Shown here: piece after piece, positions 1-5,853 of the stretch | Layout of the letters: the number at the start of each line of letters is the position of its first letter | Numbering within the stretch: the first letter of the stretch is position 1 | NCBI GenBank assembly: GCA_027084065.1 | Contig: JALWLR010000197.1 | Coordinates: forward strand, 1-13,172 | From: Helicobacteraceae bacterium | GTDB lineage: Bacteria; Campylobacterota; Campylobacteria; Campylobacterales; Sulfurimonadaceae | Direction of reading: 5' to 3' | DNA length: 13,172 bases | The notes under the pieces: model-generated | What the model was told of the DNA's origin: nothing | The model's database searches: none | Seen by the model: the letters and a program-made list of their open reading frames with translations, nothing else | Position numbers and translations under genes: made by a program

Positions 1-381
1 GCGAAGCCAAAGAGAGTTGTTGTAGGCATTGCCGTTAGCTTGGGTATTTTCAGTGATGTGTGCCACCCCTCGAAAGCGACACGCTCCAAAACATCCCGTT
101 CGGCTTATCTTGATGCGGTTTTTGCCCTTGTTTAGCCCCATCTCTTTGAGAAGTTCTCTTAGATGCACGGCTTTGTCGATCTTTTGTGCTTTGGCGCAGC
201 GCTCATCATCGCAGAGAAATATAAGGCTCTTGTAGTGCATGATGGGGCGGTTAGGATCGAAGTCTTTTGGTTTACAGGCGTAACCTTCTACTACTTCGTT
301 GCCCATTTCGTTGTACTTCACTTCGCCCTCTTTGGCGGGACTTGCTCCAAAAGGGTGGGAATTTTGTAGTTTACTTGCCAT
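1..381 (-). CDS. Thioredoxin-like 2Fe-2S ferredoxin domain protein (partial, 3' end beyond window)
   Basis: The minus-strand frame is open for 127 codons from an ATG at 381 to the window edge, so the C-terminus is missing. It encodes a small soluble redox protein. Cysteines C57 and C62 (LCDDERC) follow a hydrophobic strand (residues 53-56), and C97-x3-C101 lies in RTGCFGAC, followed by RFRGVAHI. This is the pattern of thioredoxin-fold 2Fe-2S ferredoxins, with four Cys ligands for one cluster; an extra Cys36 lies upstream. The ATG overlaps the 3' end of the cobH/cbiC gene by 11 nt, so the two are almost certainly co-transcribed and translationally coupled. Ferredoxins of this kind recur in cobalamin clusters, where a role in electron supply for cobalt or corrin redox steps is plausible but unproven. 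The family call is fairly safe; the exact role is inference. Confidence 0.8.
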   Translation of the reverse strand, partial: MASKLQNSHPFGASPAKEGEVKYNEMGNEVVEGYACKPKDFDPNRPIMHYKSLIFLCDDERCAKAQKIDKAVHLRELLKEMGLNKGKNRIKISRTGCFGACRFRGVAHITENTQANGNAYNNSLWLR

Positions 382-1087
382 TGTACTTTCCAAACTCGGT
401 GTCGTAGTCGCGTATAAGTCTATAAGCTGCATGTAGAGTTGCTACAACCATCGTCGAAGCCCCATAGCGCCCCTCCAAGATGATCCCGTCAGCTCCAAAA
501 TGCTCTAAAAACTGCCTCCCATACTCCTTACTCTCGACGACATTGACAAAACCGACGGGAAAAAGTAGCAAGACGACGTTGTTTAAGTCGATCTTCTCTT
601 TTACAAGGGTATTGATAGCGGCATAGATAAAGGTTGGTGCATTGCCACAAGCAAGCACCATCGGTTTGTCTCTGAAGCGTTTGATGGCAAGCTCGACCGC
701 GGCGTAGCTTCTAGTTGTGTTGTTTTGTTTTGCCATCTCAAAGACCTCCGGCTCGTTTACATAGCAGATGACCTCGTTACCGTAGGTTTTGAGGTAGAAG
801 TCACTTAAACCTGAGCGGATCATATTGGTATCGACTATCAGTTTAGCTTGGTTTTGCAGCAGATCTTTTAGCTTGTGCATGACATTTGGCGTGAAGTAGA
901 TGTTCTCTATAACCTGCTCGAAACATGTTGTTGTATGGATAAGGCGTTCTACTACTGCTTGTTCTTCTTTGCTAAACTCGAAGTAGCGGGGATACTTGGT
1001 GATCTCCTCTTTGATCATCTCGAAAGATTTGACGCTGATCGCATCGCCAAGGTTGATAGGGGGTTCTTGTAGTTGAAATTGGCTCAT
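371..1087 (-). CDS. cbiC: Precorrin-8X / cobalt-precorrin-8 methylmutase
   Basis: The 238-aa protein moves the C-11 methyl group to C-12, giving hydrogenobyrinic acid or cobyrinic acid (CobH/CbiC family). Visible family marks are RLIHTTTC at residues 49-55 with the candidate catalytic His51, VDTNMIRSG at 85-93, a GNAPT loop at 148-152, and PVGFVNVVESKE at 177-188, which belongs to the substrate pocket. I chose the ATG at 1087 (MSQFQL) because the frame upstream, back to 1156, crosses the divergent promoter and overlaps bluB. No strong Shine-Dalgarno is visible before it. The gene overlaps the downstream ferredoxin gene by 11 nt. It is divergent from bluB with a 42-nt gap. The cobaltochelatase in this window is CbiK, so the substrate is more likely the cobalt-containing intermediate; that choice is inference. 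Confidence 0.93.
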   Translation of the reverse strand: MSQFQLQEPPINLGDAISVKSFEMIKEEITKYPRYFEFSKEEQAVVERLIHTTTCFEQVIENIYFTPNVMHKLKDLLQNQAKLIVDTNMIRSGLSDFYLKTYGNEVICYVNEPEVFEMAKQNNTTRSYAAVELAIKRFRDKPMVLACGNAPTFIYAAINTLVKEKIDLNNVVLLLFPVGFVNVVESKEYGRQFLEHFGADGIILEGRYGASTMVVATLHAAYRLIRDYDTEFGKYNGK

Positions 1088-1090
1088 ATA

Positions 1091-1112
1091 TAAACTTTTT
1101 AATGAAAGTTTA
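1091..1112. promoter_or_regulatory. Perfect 8-bp inverted repeat in the cbiC/bluB divergent gap
   Basis: TAAACTTT (1091-1098) and AAAGTTTA (1105-1112) are exact reverse complements separated by 6 nt. The repeat covers the expected -35 area of bluB and the 5' leader of cbiC, just upstream of the cbiC start at 1087. It could be an operator for a dimeric regulator or a short hairpin in the cbiC leader. No regulator gene is seen in the window. Confidence 0.45.
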
Positions 1113-1116
1113 GCAT

Positions 1117-1124
1117 AGTATAAT
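1117..1124. promoter_or_regulatory. Overlapping divergent -10 boxes for bluB (+) and cbiC (-)
   Basis: TATAAT at 1119-1124 reads rightwards and ends five nt before the bluB ATG at 1130. On the opposite strand the same bases give TATACT (1122-1117), placed for a cbiC leader of roughly 20-25 nt. No convincing -35 box is seen on either side, which is usual for this group. Confidence 0.55.
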
Positions 1125-1129
1125 TTCAT

Positions 1130-1750
1130 ATGAACTTTACACAAGAAGATAGCCAAAAACTTTTAACCATCATCAAAGCAAGACGCGACGTGCGAGGCGG
1201 GCGCTTTGTCGAAAAGCAAGTAGAAGAGGAAAAGCTTCAAAAGCTCCTTCAAGCAGCTATCCATGCTCCCTCTGTCGGTTACTCGCAGCCATGGGAGTTT
1301 GTTATCATCAAAAATGCCAAGATAAAAGAAGCGGTATACAACTCCTTTGTCAAAGAGAATGAAAAGGCTAAAAAGATCTTTGCCTCTGCACTCTATGATA
1401 GCCTGAAACTCGAAGGCATCAAAGAAGCACCCATCAACATCGCTGTGCTCTACAACCCACCCAAAAAACCGACACTTGGGATGACCTCTTTTGCAAAAGC
1501 TGGAGAGTACAGCGTGGTGTGTGCAGTGGAAAATATGTGGCTTATGGCAAGAGCACTCAACCTTGGGATGGGCTGGGTGAGCATAGTGGATGAAGCAACG
1601 GTTTTAAAGATCGTCAAAGCGAAAGAGGGTGCAAAACTTATCGCTTATTTATGTGTTGGATATGTGGACTACTTCTTCGATGAACCGGAGCTCAAAAAGC
1701 TTGGCTGGGAAGAAGAAAAGAGTGTAGAGAGTGTGGTAAGAGAAATATGA
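1130..1750 (+). CDS. bluB: 5,6-dimethylbenzimidazole synthase BluB
   Basis: The protein has 206 aa and a nitroreductase-like fold. BluB uses reduced FMN and O2 to cleave flavin into 5,6-dimethylbenzimidazole, the lower ligand of B12. It is told from generic nitroreductases by RRDVRGGRF (18-26), SVGYSQPWEF (48-57), the LGM...YSVVCAVENMWLMAR stretch (116-141), GWVSI (148-152) and a PELKKLGW tail (186-193). From memory of the family, Asp20 and Ser151 match the residues needed for flavin fragmentation. The ATG at 1130 is forced because an in-frame stop lies at 1121-1123. The -10 box ends at 1124 and no Shine-Dalgarno fits between, so the mRNA may be leaderless. Its presence implies that the cell makes B12 itself rather than another cobamide, and under at least micro-oxic conditions. 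Confidence 0.92.
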   Translation: MNFTQEDSQKLLTIIKARRDVRGGRFVEKQVEEEKLQKLLQAAIHAPSVGYSQPWEFVIIKNAKIKEAVYNSFVKENEKAKKIFASALYDSLKLEGIKEAPINIAVLYNPPKKPTLGMTSFAKAGEYSVVCAVENMWLMARALNLGMGWVSIVDEATVLKIVKAKEGAKLIAYLCVGYVDYFFDEPELKKLGWEEEKSVESVVREI

Positions 1751-1751
1751 A

Positions 1752-1770
1752 ACACTATTTGTGTATTTTT
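1752..1770 (+). terminator. Weak possible terminator after bluB
   Basis: ACAC (1752-1755) can pair with GTGT (1761-1764) around a 5-nt loop and is followed by A and five T (1766-1770). The stem is only 4 bp, so this is a weak candidate. A TATGAT at 1781-1786 just downstream could be the -10 box of the next gene. Confidence 0.25.
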
Positions 1771-1812
1771 AGTAGAATGATATGATAGAAAATCGATGAA
1801 AAAGGATTTTTG

Positions 1813-2772
1813 GTGACAATAAAAGAAGCAATTTTAAAAAGCTTGGATGATCTTAAAGAGCCATCTTCTCATAAAATGGTTTATCAGCATATTGTGAAGA
1901 ACCAGTACTATGACTTTAAAAAAGGAAAAACACCAGAAGCTACTATTTCTGCGTTACTAGGGGATTTTATAAGAGCAAATGATACCAGAGTCAAACGAAT
2001 TAAACAAAGTGGTGGTATTTATTTGTACTATTTATCAAAATATGAGCAAGAAATAGATATAGATGGATTTCAGCAAACTGAAGCTAAACAAAATGGTAAT
2101 AAGAAGAATGGAAGTGGATTTTTTGAAAGAGATTTACATAAACTTTTAAGTAGCTATTTGAAAAACCAAAATATATATTCTAAGACAATCTTTCATGAGC
2201 GGTCAACAGGAAGTGATAAAAATCAAAAATGGATTCACCCTGATATGGTAGGGATAAAGTTTTTAAATCTTTCTTCAAAAACTAATCAAAATTTTTTAAA
2301 GCTTCTCAATAAGGCTGATACATTTAAAATAACTTCTTATGAAATAAAAAAAGAGATTAGTACTGATTATGAGCTTAAAGAGGCTTATTTTCAGGCAGTT
2401 TCTAATTCAAGTTGGGCAAATTATGGTTATTTAGTAGCTTTTGAAATAAGCGACAATCTACTTGATGAGATAGAGAGACTTAATCAATCTTTTGGTATAG
2501 GCGTAATAGAGCTAAATGCCAATCCTTATAGAAGCAAGATATTGTATCAGTCAAAATTAAAAGAGCTTGATTTTAAAACTATTGACAAATTATGTTTAAT
2601 AAACGAAGATTTTAGAACTTTTATTGAGTATATTGAAAAAATATTATCAGTTGATGATAGATTTTATAATTCTGTTGAGAAAGAGTTTAGTGCATTTTGT
2701 GATAAGTATTTTGAGAATGATTCGGAATTTGAAAAATATTGTGTAGAGAAAAACATTCCGGTAAATAATTAG
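1813..2772 (+). CDS. HARE-HTH (winged-helix) protein with PD-(D/E)XK-like nuclease domain
   Basis: The protein has 319 aa. Residues 1-75 look like a HARE-HTH winged helix, the domain shared by restriction enzymes and ASXL proteins (TIKEAILKSLDD, then HKMVYQHIV, then a basic wing ending GGIYLYYL). Residues 102-235 resemble a PD-(D/E)XK nuclease core: D144 in HPDMVG, E177-x-K179 in SYEIKKE, and Q194 in AYFQAVSNSSWANYGYLVAF. This suggests a DNA-binding, possibly DNA-cleaving defence protein; the target and activity are unknown. GTG at 1813 is preferred over TTG at 1810 because AAGGA (1802-1806) lies 6 nt upstream of it. The gene is much more AT-rich than its neighbours (13 G/C of 60 at 2281-2340 against 29 of 60 at 1501-1560), which suggests horizontal gain. 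It has no evident link to B12 synthesis and overlaps the end of cbiA tail to tail by 4 nt. Confidence 0.72.
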   Translation: MTIKEAILKSLDDLKEPSSHKMVYQHIVKNQYYDFKKGKTPEATISALLGDFIRANDTRVKRIKQSGGIYLYYLSKYEQEIDIDGFQQTEAKQNGNKKNGSGFFERDLHKLLSSYLKNQNIYSKTIFHERSTGSDKNQKWIHPDMVGIKFLNLSSKTNQNFLKLLNKADTFKITSYEIKKEISTDYELKEAYFQAVSNSSWANYGYLVAFEISDNLLDEIERLNQSFGIGVIELNANPYRSKILYQSKLKELDFKTIDKLCLINEDFRTFIEYIEKILSVDDRFYNSVEKEFSAFCDKYFENDSEFEKYCVEKNIPVNN

Positions 2773-4031
2773 ATCAAGCAAGGATACAACCTCCAAAATG
2801 TATGCAGATAAGTAGCGTAGATGTTGTCTTTTCTCCATCCACCCGCTTTGGCGGTTTTGGATGTTGTTTTGTAAAGCAGGATGTTTGTAGGAGGAGCATC
2901 GAGTATTTTGGTGTAGTGAAAGGCATGCCCTTTGTGGATGGTCTCTTCTTCAACGCTGTTGTAATATCCAAGACGTTCTCTCTTTTGAGAAAGAGTAAAT
3001 GTTATATCAAGTGCTCCTAGCATCTCTTTTTCATCGCATCGTTTTCCAAGATAAACAAGACCGGCACACTCTGCGTAGACCTTTTTCTCTTTTTTTATAT
3101 GCTCTTTGAGTGAGGCTTCAAACTTTTTTGCATCTTTGATGCGATTGTAAGCTGTATCCGTTTCGACATAGCCTCCTGGAAGTATGACGATGTCGGCATC
3201 ATCTGGGATGGCTTCATCTTTGGTGGCTTGGATAATTTTGAGCGATTTATAGCGCTCTTTGAGGTAAGCGATATTGTCGGCATAGACGAAGGAGAAGTTC
3301 TCATCTTGTATAAGCACGCACTTTTTATCCTCTTGAAAAAAGCTTGGAAAGGGGTAGGGTGGTTTTTGCGGTGGTGTGTAGGTAGTCAGGCTTAGGAGTT
3401 TTTCTATATCTATATGTTCGAGTACTTCATCTGCAAGTGTTTCAAGCTTGGAGCTCTCTATCTCTTTGAGATCAAGACCCAAGTGCGTCGAAGAAAGAGC
3501 TGGGAGATCTTTTTTTATCCAGCCTAGAACCGTAATGTCTGGAAGTTCAGCTTCTATATGTTTTTTGATAAGCTCGTAGTGCATCTTTGAAGAGAGTTTG
3601 TTGAGGATCACGCCTTTGATGGTGTTGTCCTCTCTAAACTCACATAACCCTTTTAAAACCGCTGCGATAGTTATGTAACTACCCGAGCCATCAAGTACAA
3701 GGATGGTTGGGATACGAAGTGTTTTTGCCACATCATACGCGCTTGCCCCCTTGTCCATCCCATCATAGTAGCCCATCACCCCCTCTATAACGGCGATCTC
3801 TTTATCGGCATAGTTGCTAAACATCCATGTAAGTTGTGTTTCGTTGCAGATGTAGCCATCGAGGTTGATAGAAGCTGTGGCGGTTATCTTTTGGTGAAAC
3901 TGCGGGTCTATGAAGTCGGGACCACATTTGTACGGGCGCACGCGGTTTTTGAAGTGATGCAGCAGTGCCATACTCAAAACGGTTTTTCCCTGATTGGACG
4001 CTGCAGCGGAGATGATAAAGGCTTTGTTCAA
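2769..4031 (-). CDS. cbiA: Cobyrinate a,c-diamide synthase
   Basis: The 420-aa glutamine amidotransferase uses ATP and glutamine to amidate the a and c side chains of cobyrinate. The N-terminal dethiobiotin-synthetase-like ATPase has the P-loop AAASNQGKT (9-17), KCGPDFIDP (35-43) and EGVMGYYDG (83-91). The C-terminal class I glutaminase domain has LPGGYVE (284-290), the nucleophile Cys322 in ECAGLVYL and His410 in ATYLHTFWR. The apparent start is TTG at 4031, giving MNKAFIISAA; no ATG or GTG gives a full P-loop domain, and AGGG lies about 7 nt upstream. The protein stops only ten residues after the catalytic His. The adjoining AT-rich gene runs into its stop codon (2769-2772), so a slightly shortened C-terminus is possible. 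The gene is divergent from cbiK. Confidence 0.93.
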   Translation of the reverse strand: MNKAFIISAAASNQGKTVLSMALLHHFKNRVRPYKCGPDFIDPQFHQKITATASINLDGYICNETQLTWMFSNYADKEIAVIEGVMGYYDGMDKGASAYDVAKTLRIPTILVLDGSGSYITIAAVLKGLCEFREDNTIKGVILNKLSSKMHYELIKKHIEAELPDITVLGWIKKDLPALSSTHLGLDLKEIESSKLETLADEVLEHIDIEKLLSLTTYTPPQKPPYPFPSFFQEDKKCVLIQDENFSFVYADNIAYLKERYKSLKIIQATKDEAIPDDADIVILPGGYVETDTAYNRIKDAKKFEASLKEHIKKEKKVYAECAGLVYLGKRCDEKEMLGALDITFTLSQKRERLGYYNSVEEETIHKGHAFHYTKILDAPPTNILLYKTTSKTAKAGGWRKDNIYATYLHTFWRLYPCLI

Positions 4032-4041
4032 CTATATACCC

Positions 4042-4047
4042 TATAAT
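4042..4047 (+). promoter_or_regulatory. -10 box for cbiK
   Basis: TATAAT at 4042-4047 lies 27 nt upstream of the cbiK ATG, with an A/T-rich leader and an AGGTG Shine-Dalgarno-like site between. It sits just outside the TTG start of the divergent cbiA. The reverse strand reads TATAGG here, so the site may also work leftwards, but that would leave cbiA almost no leader. Confidence 0.5.
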
Positions 4048-4074
4048 TTGAAAATTTTTTTAGATAGGTGTTTT

Positions 4075-4911
4075 ATGAAAAGATACAGACATTATAACAA
4101 AGATACGGCAATCATCCTCTCATGTTTTGGTTCGGTCATAGAGCAGGATCGTTACTTCGAGTTTCAAAACTACATCCAAGAAGCCTTTAAGGGCATACCG
4201 GTTTATATGGCATTTTCTTCCAAGATGGTCATAAAAAAACTTGCCAAAGAGGGTAAAGAGTACAAGAACCTTCCCCAAGTGATGGCGGATGTCGATATGG
4301 AGGGGTATAAAAAGTATATAGTAGCATCCATCAACGTCTTCCCGACAGATGAACACGAGGTGCTTAAGAAGATGGTAAAAGGCTTTAGAGAGTTTTCTTT
4401 GGCAAATATCCGCTATACCAATGCCCTTTTACATAAAACAAAAGAGAGTTCCCTTTTTTTGAAGTGGTTGGATGAGGAGATACGAGAAGGTGATGAGGAG
4501 CTTGTAAATCTTTACATCATCCACGGTGTGCCCGTTTTGGATCTGGCAGGACTGGAGTCGGTGCGATATACGGCGGATTTTTTGAAAGTCTTGAACCAAA
4601 ACAACCTCTCTTGCTCACTAGAAGGCGAGTACCCGTTTTACGCCGTAAAAGATGCCATAAAGCGGGAGATACTTGCAAAAAAAGAGCAAAATCCAAATCT
4701 CAAAGTAAACATCGTTCCTTTTTTGCTTGTCAGCGGCAACCACTACGATAACGATATGAAAGAGATATGTGATGAGGTAAGCGAGTACTGTGATGCTTCT
4801 ATCGTTCGTGATCTTGATGGGAGTGGAAAGTTCAATCTTCTGGGACTCCAAAAGGTAAGAGAGATATTTAGAGACAATATCGCAGTAGAGATGAAAAAGC
4901 TGGGGTGTTAA
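4075..4911 (+). CDS. cbiK: Sirohydrochlorin cobaltochelatase, CbiK type
   Basis: The protein has 278 aa and inserts Co2+ into sirohydrochlorin, the committed step of the early-cobalt route. It has the two-domain class II chelatase form: TAIILSCFGS (11-20) starts the first Rossmann-like half, followed by IPVYMAFSSKMV (41-52) and SINVFPTDEHEVL (85-97). His150 in YIIHG and His223 in LLVSGNHYDND are the expected metal-binding histidines of CbiK, and Glu183 or Glu185 in SLEGEYPF is the likely third ligand. I chose the ATG at 4075 (MKRYRHYNKD) because it has an AGGTG site upstream and starts just before the first strand; a longer reading from 3994 would overlap the divergent cbiA and has no family support. 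No signal peptide is seen, so it is cytoplasmic. It is convergent with cbiM, with the two ends 13 nt apart. Confidence 0.9.
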   Translation: MKRYRHYNKDTAIILSCFGSVIEQDRYFEFQNYIQEAFKGIPVYMAFSSKMVIKKLAKEGKEYKNLPQVMADVDMEGYKKYIVASINVFPTDEHEVLKKMVKGFREFSLANIRYTNALLHKTKESSLFLKWLDEEIREGDEELVNLYIIHGVPVLDLAGLESVRYTADFLKVLNQNNLSCSLEGEYPFYAVKDAIKREILAKKEQNPNLKVNIVPFLLVSGNHYDNDMKEICDEVSEYCDASIVRDLDGSGKFNLLGLQKVREIFRDNIAVEMKKLGC

Positions 4912-4917
4912 CCCCAG
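4894..4917 (-). terminator. Rho-independent terminator for the cbiM operon
   Basis: CTGGGGT (4900-4906) pairs perfectly with ACCCCAG (4911-4917) around GTTA. Read leftwards, the hairpin is followed by C and five T (complement of 4894-4898). It therefore terminates transcripts from cbiM and lies inside the last codons of convergent cbiK. Confidence 0.75.
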
Positions 4918-4919
4918 TA

Positions 4920-4937
4920 GTGGTTTAAACCGCTTTT
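4920..4937 (+). terminator. Possible weak terminator for cbiK
   Basis: GTGGT (4920-4924) can pair with ACCGC (4929-4933) around a short TTAA loop, followed by TTTT (4934-4937). The core GGTTTAAACC is a perfect palindrome. It is weaker than the leftward hairpin next to it and lies inside the 3' end of cbiM. Confidence 0.3.
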
Positions 4938-5614
4938 ACCGTGCAGACTCTTGCATCGAAGAGGATGCGTGAGCACTCTTTTGTTTTATAAAGTGTCTTC
5001 ACAGCTGCCAAAACCGCCAAATCTATAACTGGCTCGATGATGACAACTCCCATATAAGCTGTTGCGAAAGAGAGAACGTTTTGAAGATTTTCCGCTCCAA
5101 AACCTTGCCCGTAAAACGCCCAAAACGCAACCCAAGCAACAACGCTTCCCTCCCATGCGATGGAGAGTTTAAGAAGCTGTGAGTAGCTTATGTCTTTGTA
5201 TGGCGTATCTTTTGGGATCACTTTTTTAGCGACATAGTGAAGCGCTAAAAGACTTGCTAAAAGTGTAGTAACGTTGATGCCGTATTGCGGCAGGTCAAAG
5301 GGTGCGAAAAAGAGCCCTTGTATAAGCAGTCCAAGAGCAAGCCCCACCATAGCGGGGGCTAGTCCAAAGAGCAGATATATGGTCGTTCCAAGTATGAGAT
5401 GCACTTCACTCACTCCTATAGGGTAGTGGGGAAGGATCTCAAAACATGAGAAAACTATCGCAGTGGCGATGATGCTTTTGAGTAAAAATGAAACAACTCC
5501 ATTTTCTTTTATGTTTTCAAAGGCTACCTTTGCCGTAGCACCTAAAACAGCCGTTCCCGTAGCGTAGCCAAGGAGCATCTTAGCGCCGCTTACAACTCCT
5601 GCTTCTATATGCAT
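4925..5614 (-). CDS. cbiM: CbiM/NikM-family ECF transporter substrate-binding membrane subunit (cobalt)
   Basis: This 229-aa integral membrane protein has about six hydrophobic segments (roughly 10-30, 44-60, 72-100, 113-130, 152-170, 183-206). It starts Met-His-Ile, the hallmark of CbiM/NikM proteins, in which the N-terminal amine and His2 bind the metal. GVSEVHLILG (67-76) and LPQYGINVTTL (108-118) are family signatures; His72 is a further likely ligand. The ATG at 5614 has a good AAGGA site. The gene follows an unknown 58-aa gene by 21 nt and ends at a strong terminator. Neither CbiN, CbiQ nor CbiO is encoded beside it, so the ATPase and scaffold must come from elsewhere or the protein works alone. 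Cobalt rather than nickel is inferred from the B12 context. Confidence 0.85.
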   Translation of the reverse strand: MHIEAGVVSGAKMLLGYATGTAVLGATAKVAFENIKENGVVSFLLKSIIATAIVFSCFEILPHYPIGVSEVHLILGTTIYLLFGLAPAMVGLALGLLIQGLFFAPFDLPQYGINVTTLLASLLALHYVAKKVIPKDTPYKDISYSQLLKLSIAWEGSVVAWVAFWAFYGQGFGAENLQNVLSFATAYMGVVIIEPVIDLAVLAAVKTLYKTKECSRILFDARVCTVKAV

Positions 5615-5635
5615 ATTTTTTCCTTTTAAGTTTTT

Positions 5636-5812
5636 TTAGATTAAGTGAAGAGTGGATTGCTTTGGTGGAGAGGTTTTATACTCTTGATACTCCAATGCCT
5701 TTTTATGGTACATAAACGCAGCTGCAATCTCGGCTAACTTGTGCCATGATGAGTACATAGCGATAATACTGAGCTTGAAGTAGCGTTTTTTAAAGCCTCT
5801 TAGAAATTTCAT
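5636..5812 (-). CDS. Small unknown protein (58 aa) upstream of cbiM
   Basis: The frame runs from ATG at 5812 to TAA at 5636. The protein begins very basic (MKFLRGFKKRYFK), then has a moderately hydrophobic, probably amphipathic helix around residues 14-34 (containing SSWHKLAEIAAAFMYH), then a polar tail ending STLHLI. His24, His36 and His56 could bind metal. It ends 21 nt before the cbiM start with no terminator between, so the two look like one operon. CbiN would fit this position but is longer and has two clear membrane helices, so this is not an obvious CbiN. No Shine-Dalgarno precedes the ATG, and a divergent TATAAT lies close by. I do not recognise the family. It is probably real because it fills the gap neatly and sits in an operon with cbiM. 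Confidence 0.6.
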   Translation of the reverse strand: MKFLRGFKKRYFKLSIIAMYSSWHKLAEIAAAFMYHKKALEYQEYKTSPPKQSTLHLI

Positions 5813-5823
5813 AAGTTTATTTT

Positions 5824-5831
5824 ACTATAAT
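5824..5831. promoter_or_regulatory. Overlapping divergent -10 boxes (Cys-rich operon + / small gene-cbiM -)
   Basis: TATAAT at 5826-5831 reads rightwards, 22 nt before the ATG at 5854. The opposite strand reads TATAGT at 5829-5824, close to the ATG at 5812. The whole gap between the two genes is only 41 nt, so both promoters must fit in or near it. Confidence 0.5.
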
Positions 5832-5853
5832 TTCGCAAAATTGGAGCTGAGCG

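Noticed and set aside
29..369. Two short plus-strand open frames opposite the ferredoxin gene
   Set aside because: The minus-strand frame carries the conserved Cys motifs and overlaps cbiC as an operon partner.
2774..3304. Short open frames inside cbiA on both strands
   Set aside because: All lie within the clear CbiA glutaminase domain and show no independent support.
5615..5853. Cobalamin riboswitch upstream of cbiM or the Cys-rich operon
   Set aside because: No B12-box-like element is visible, the gap between the divergent genes is only 41 nt, and the rest is filled by the 58-aa gene.
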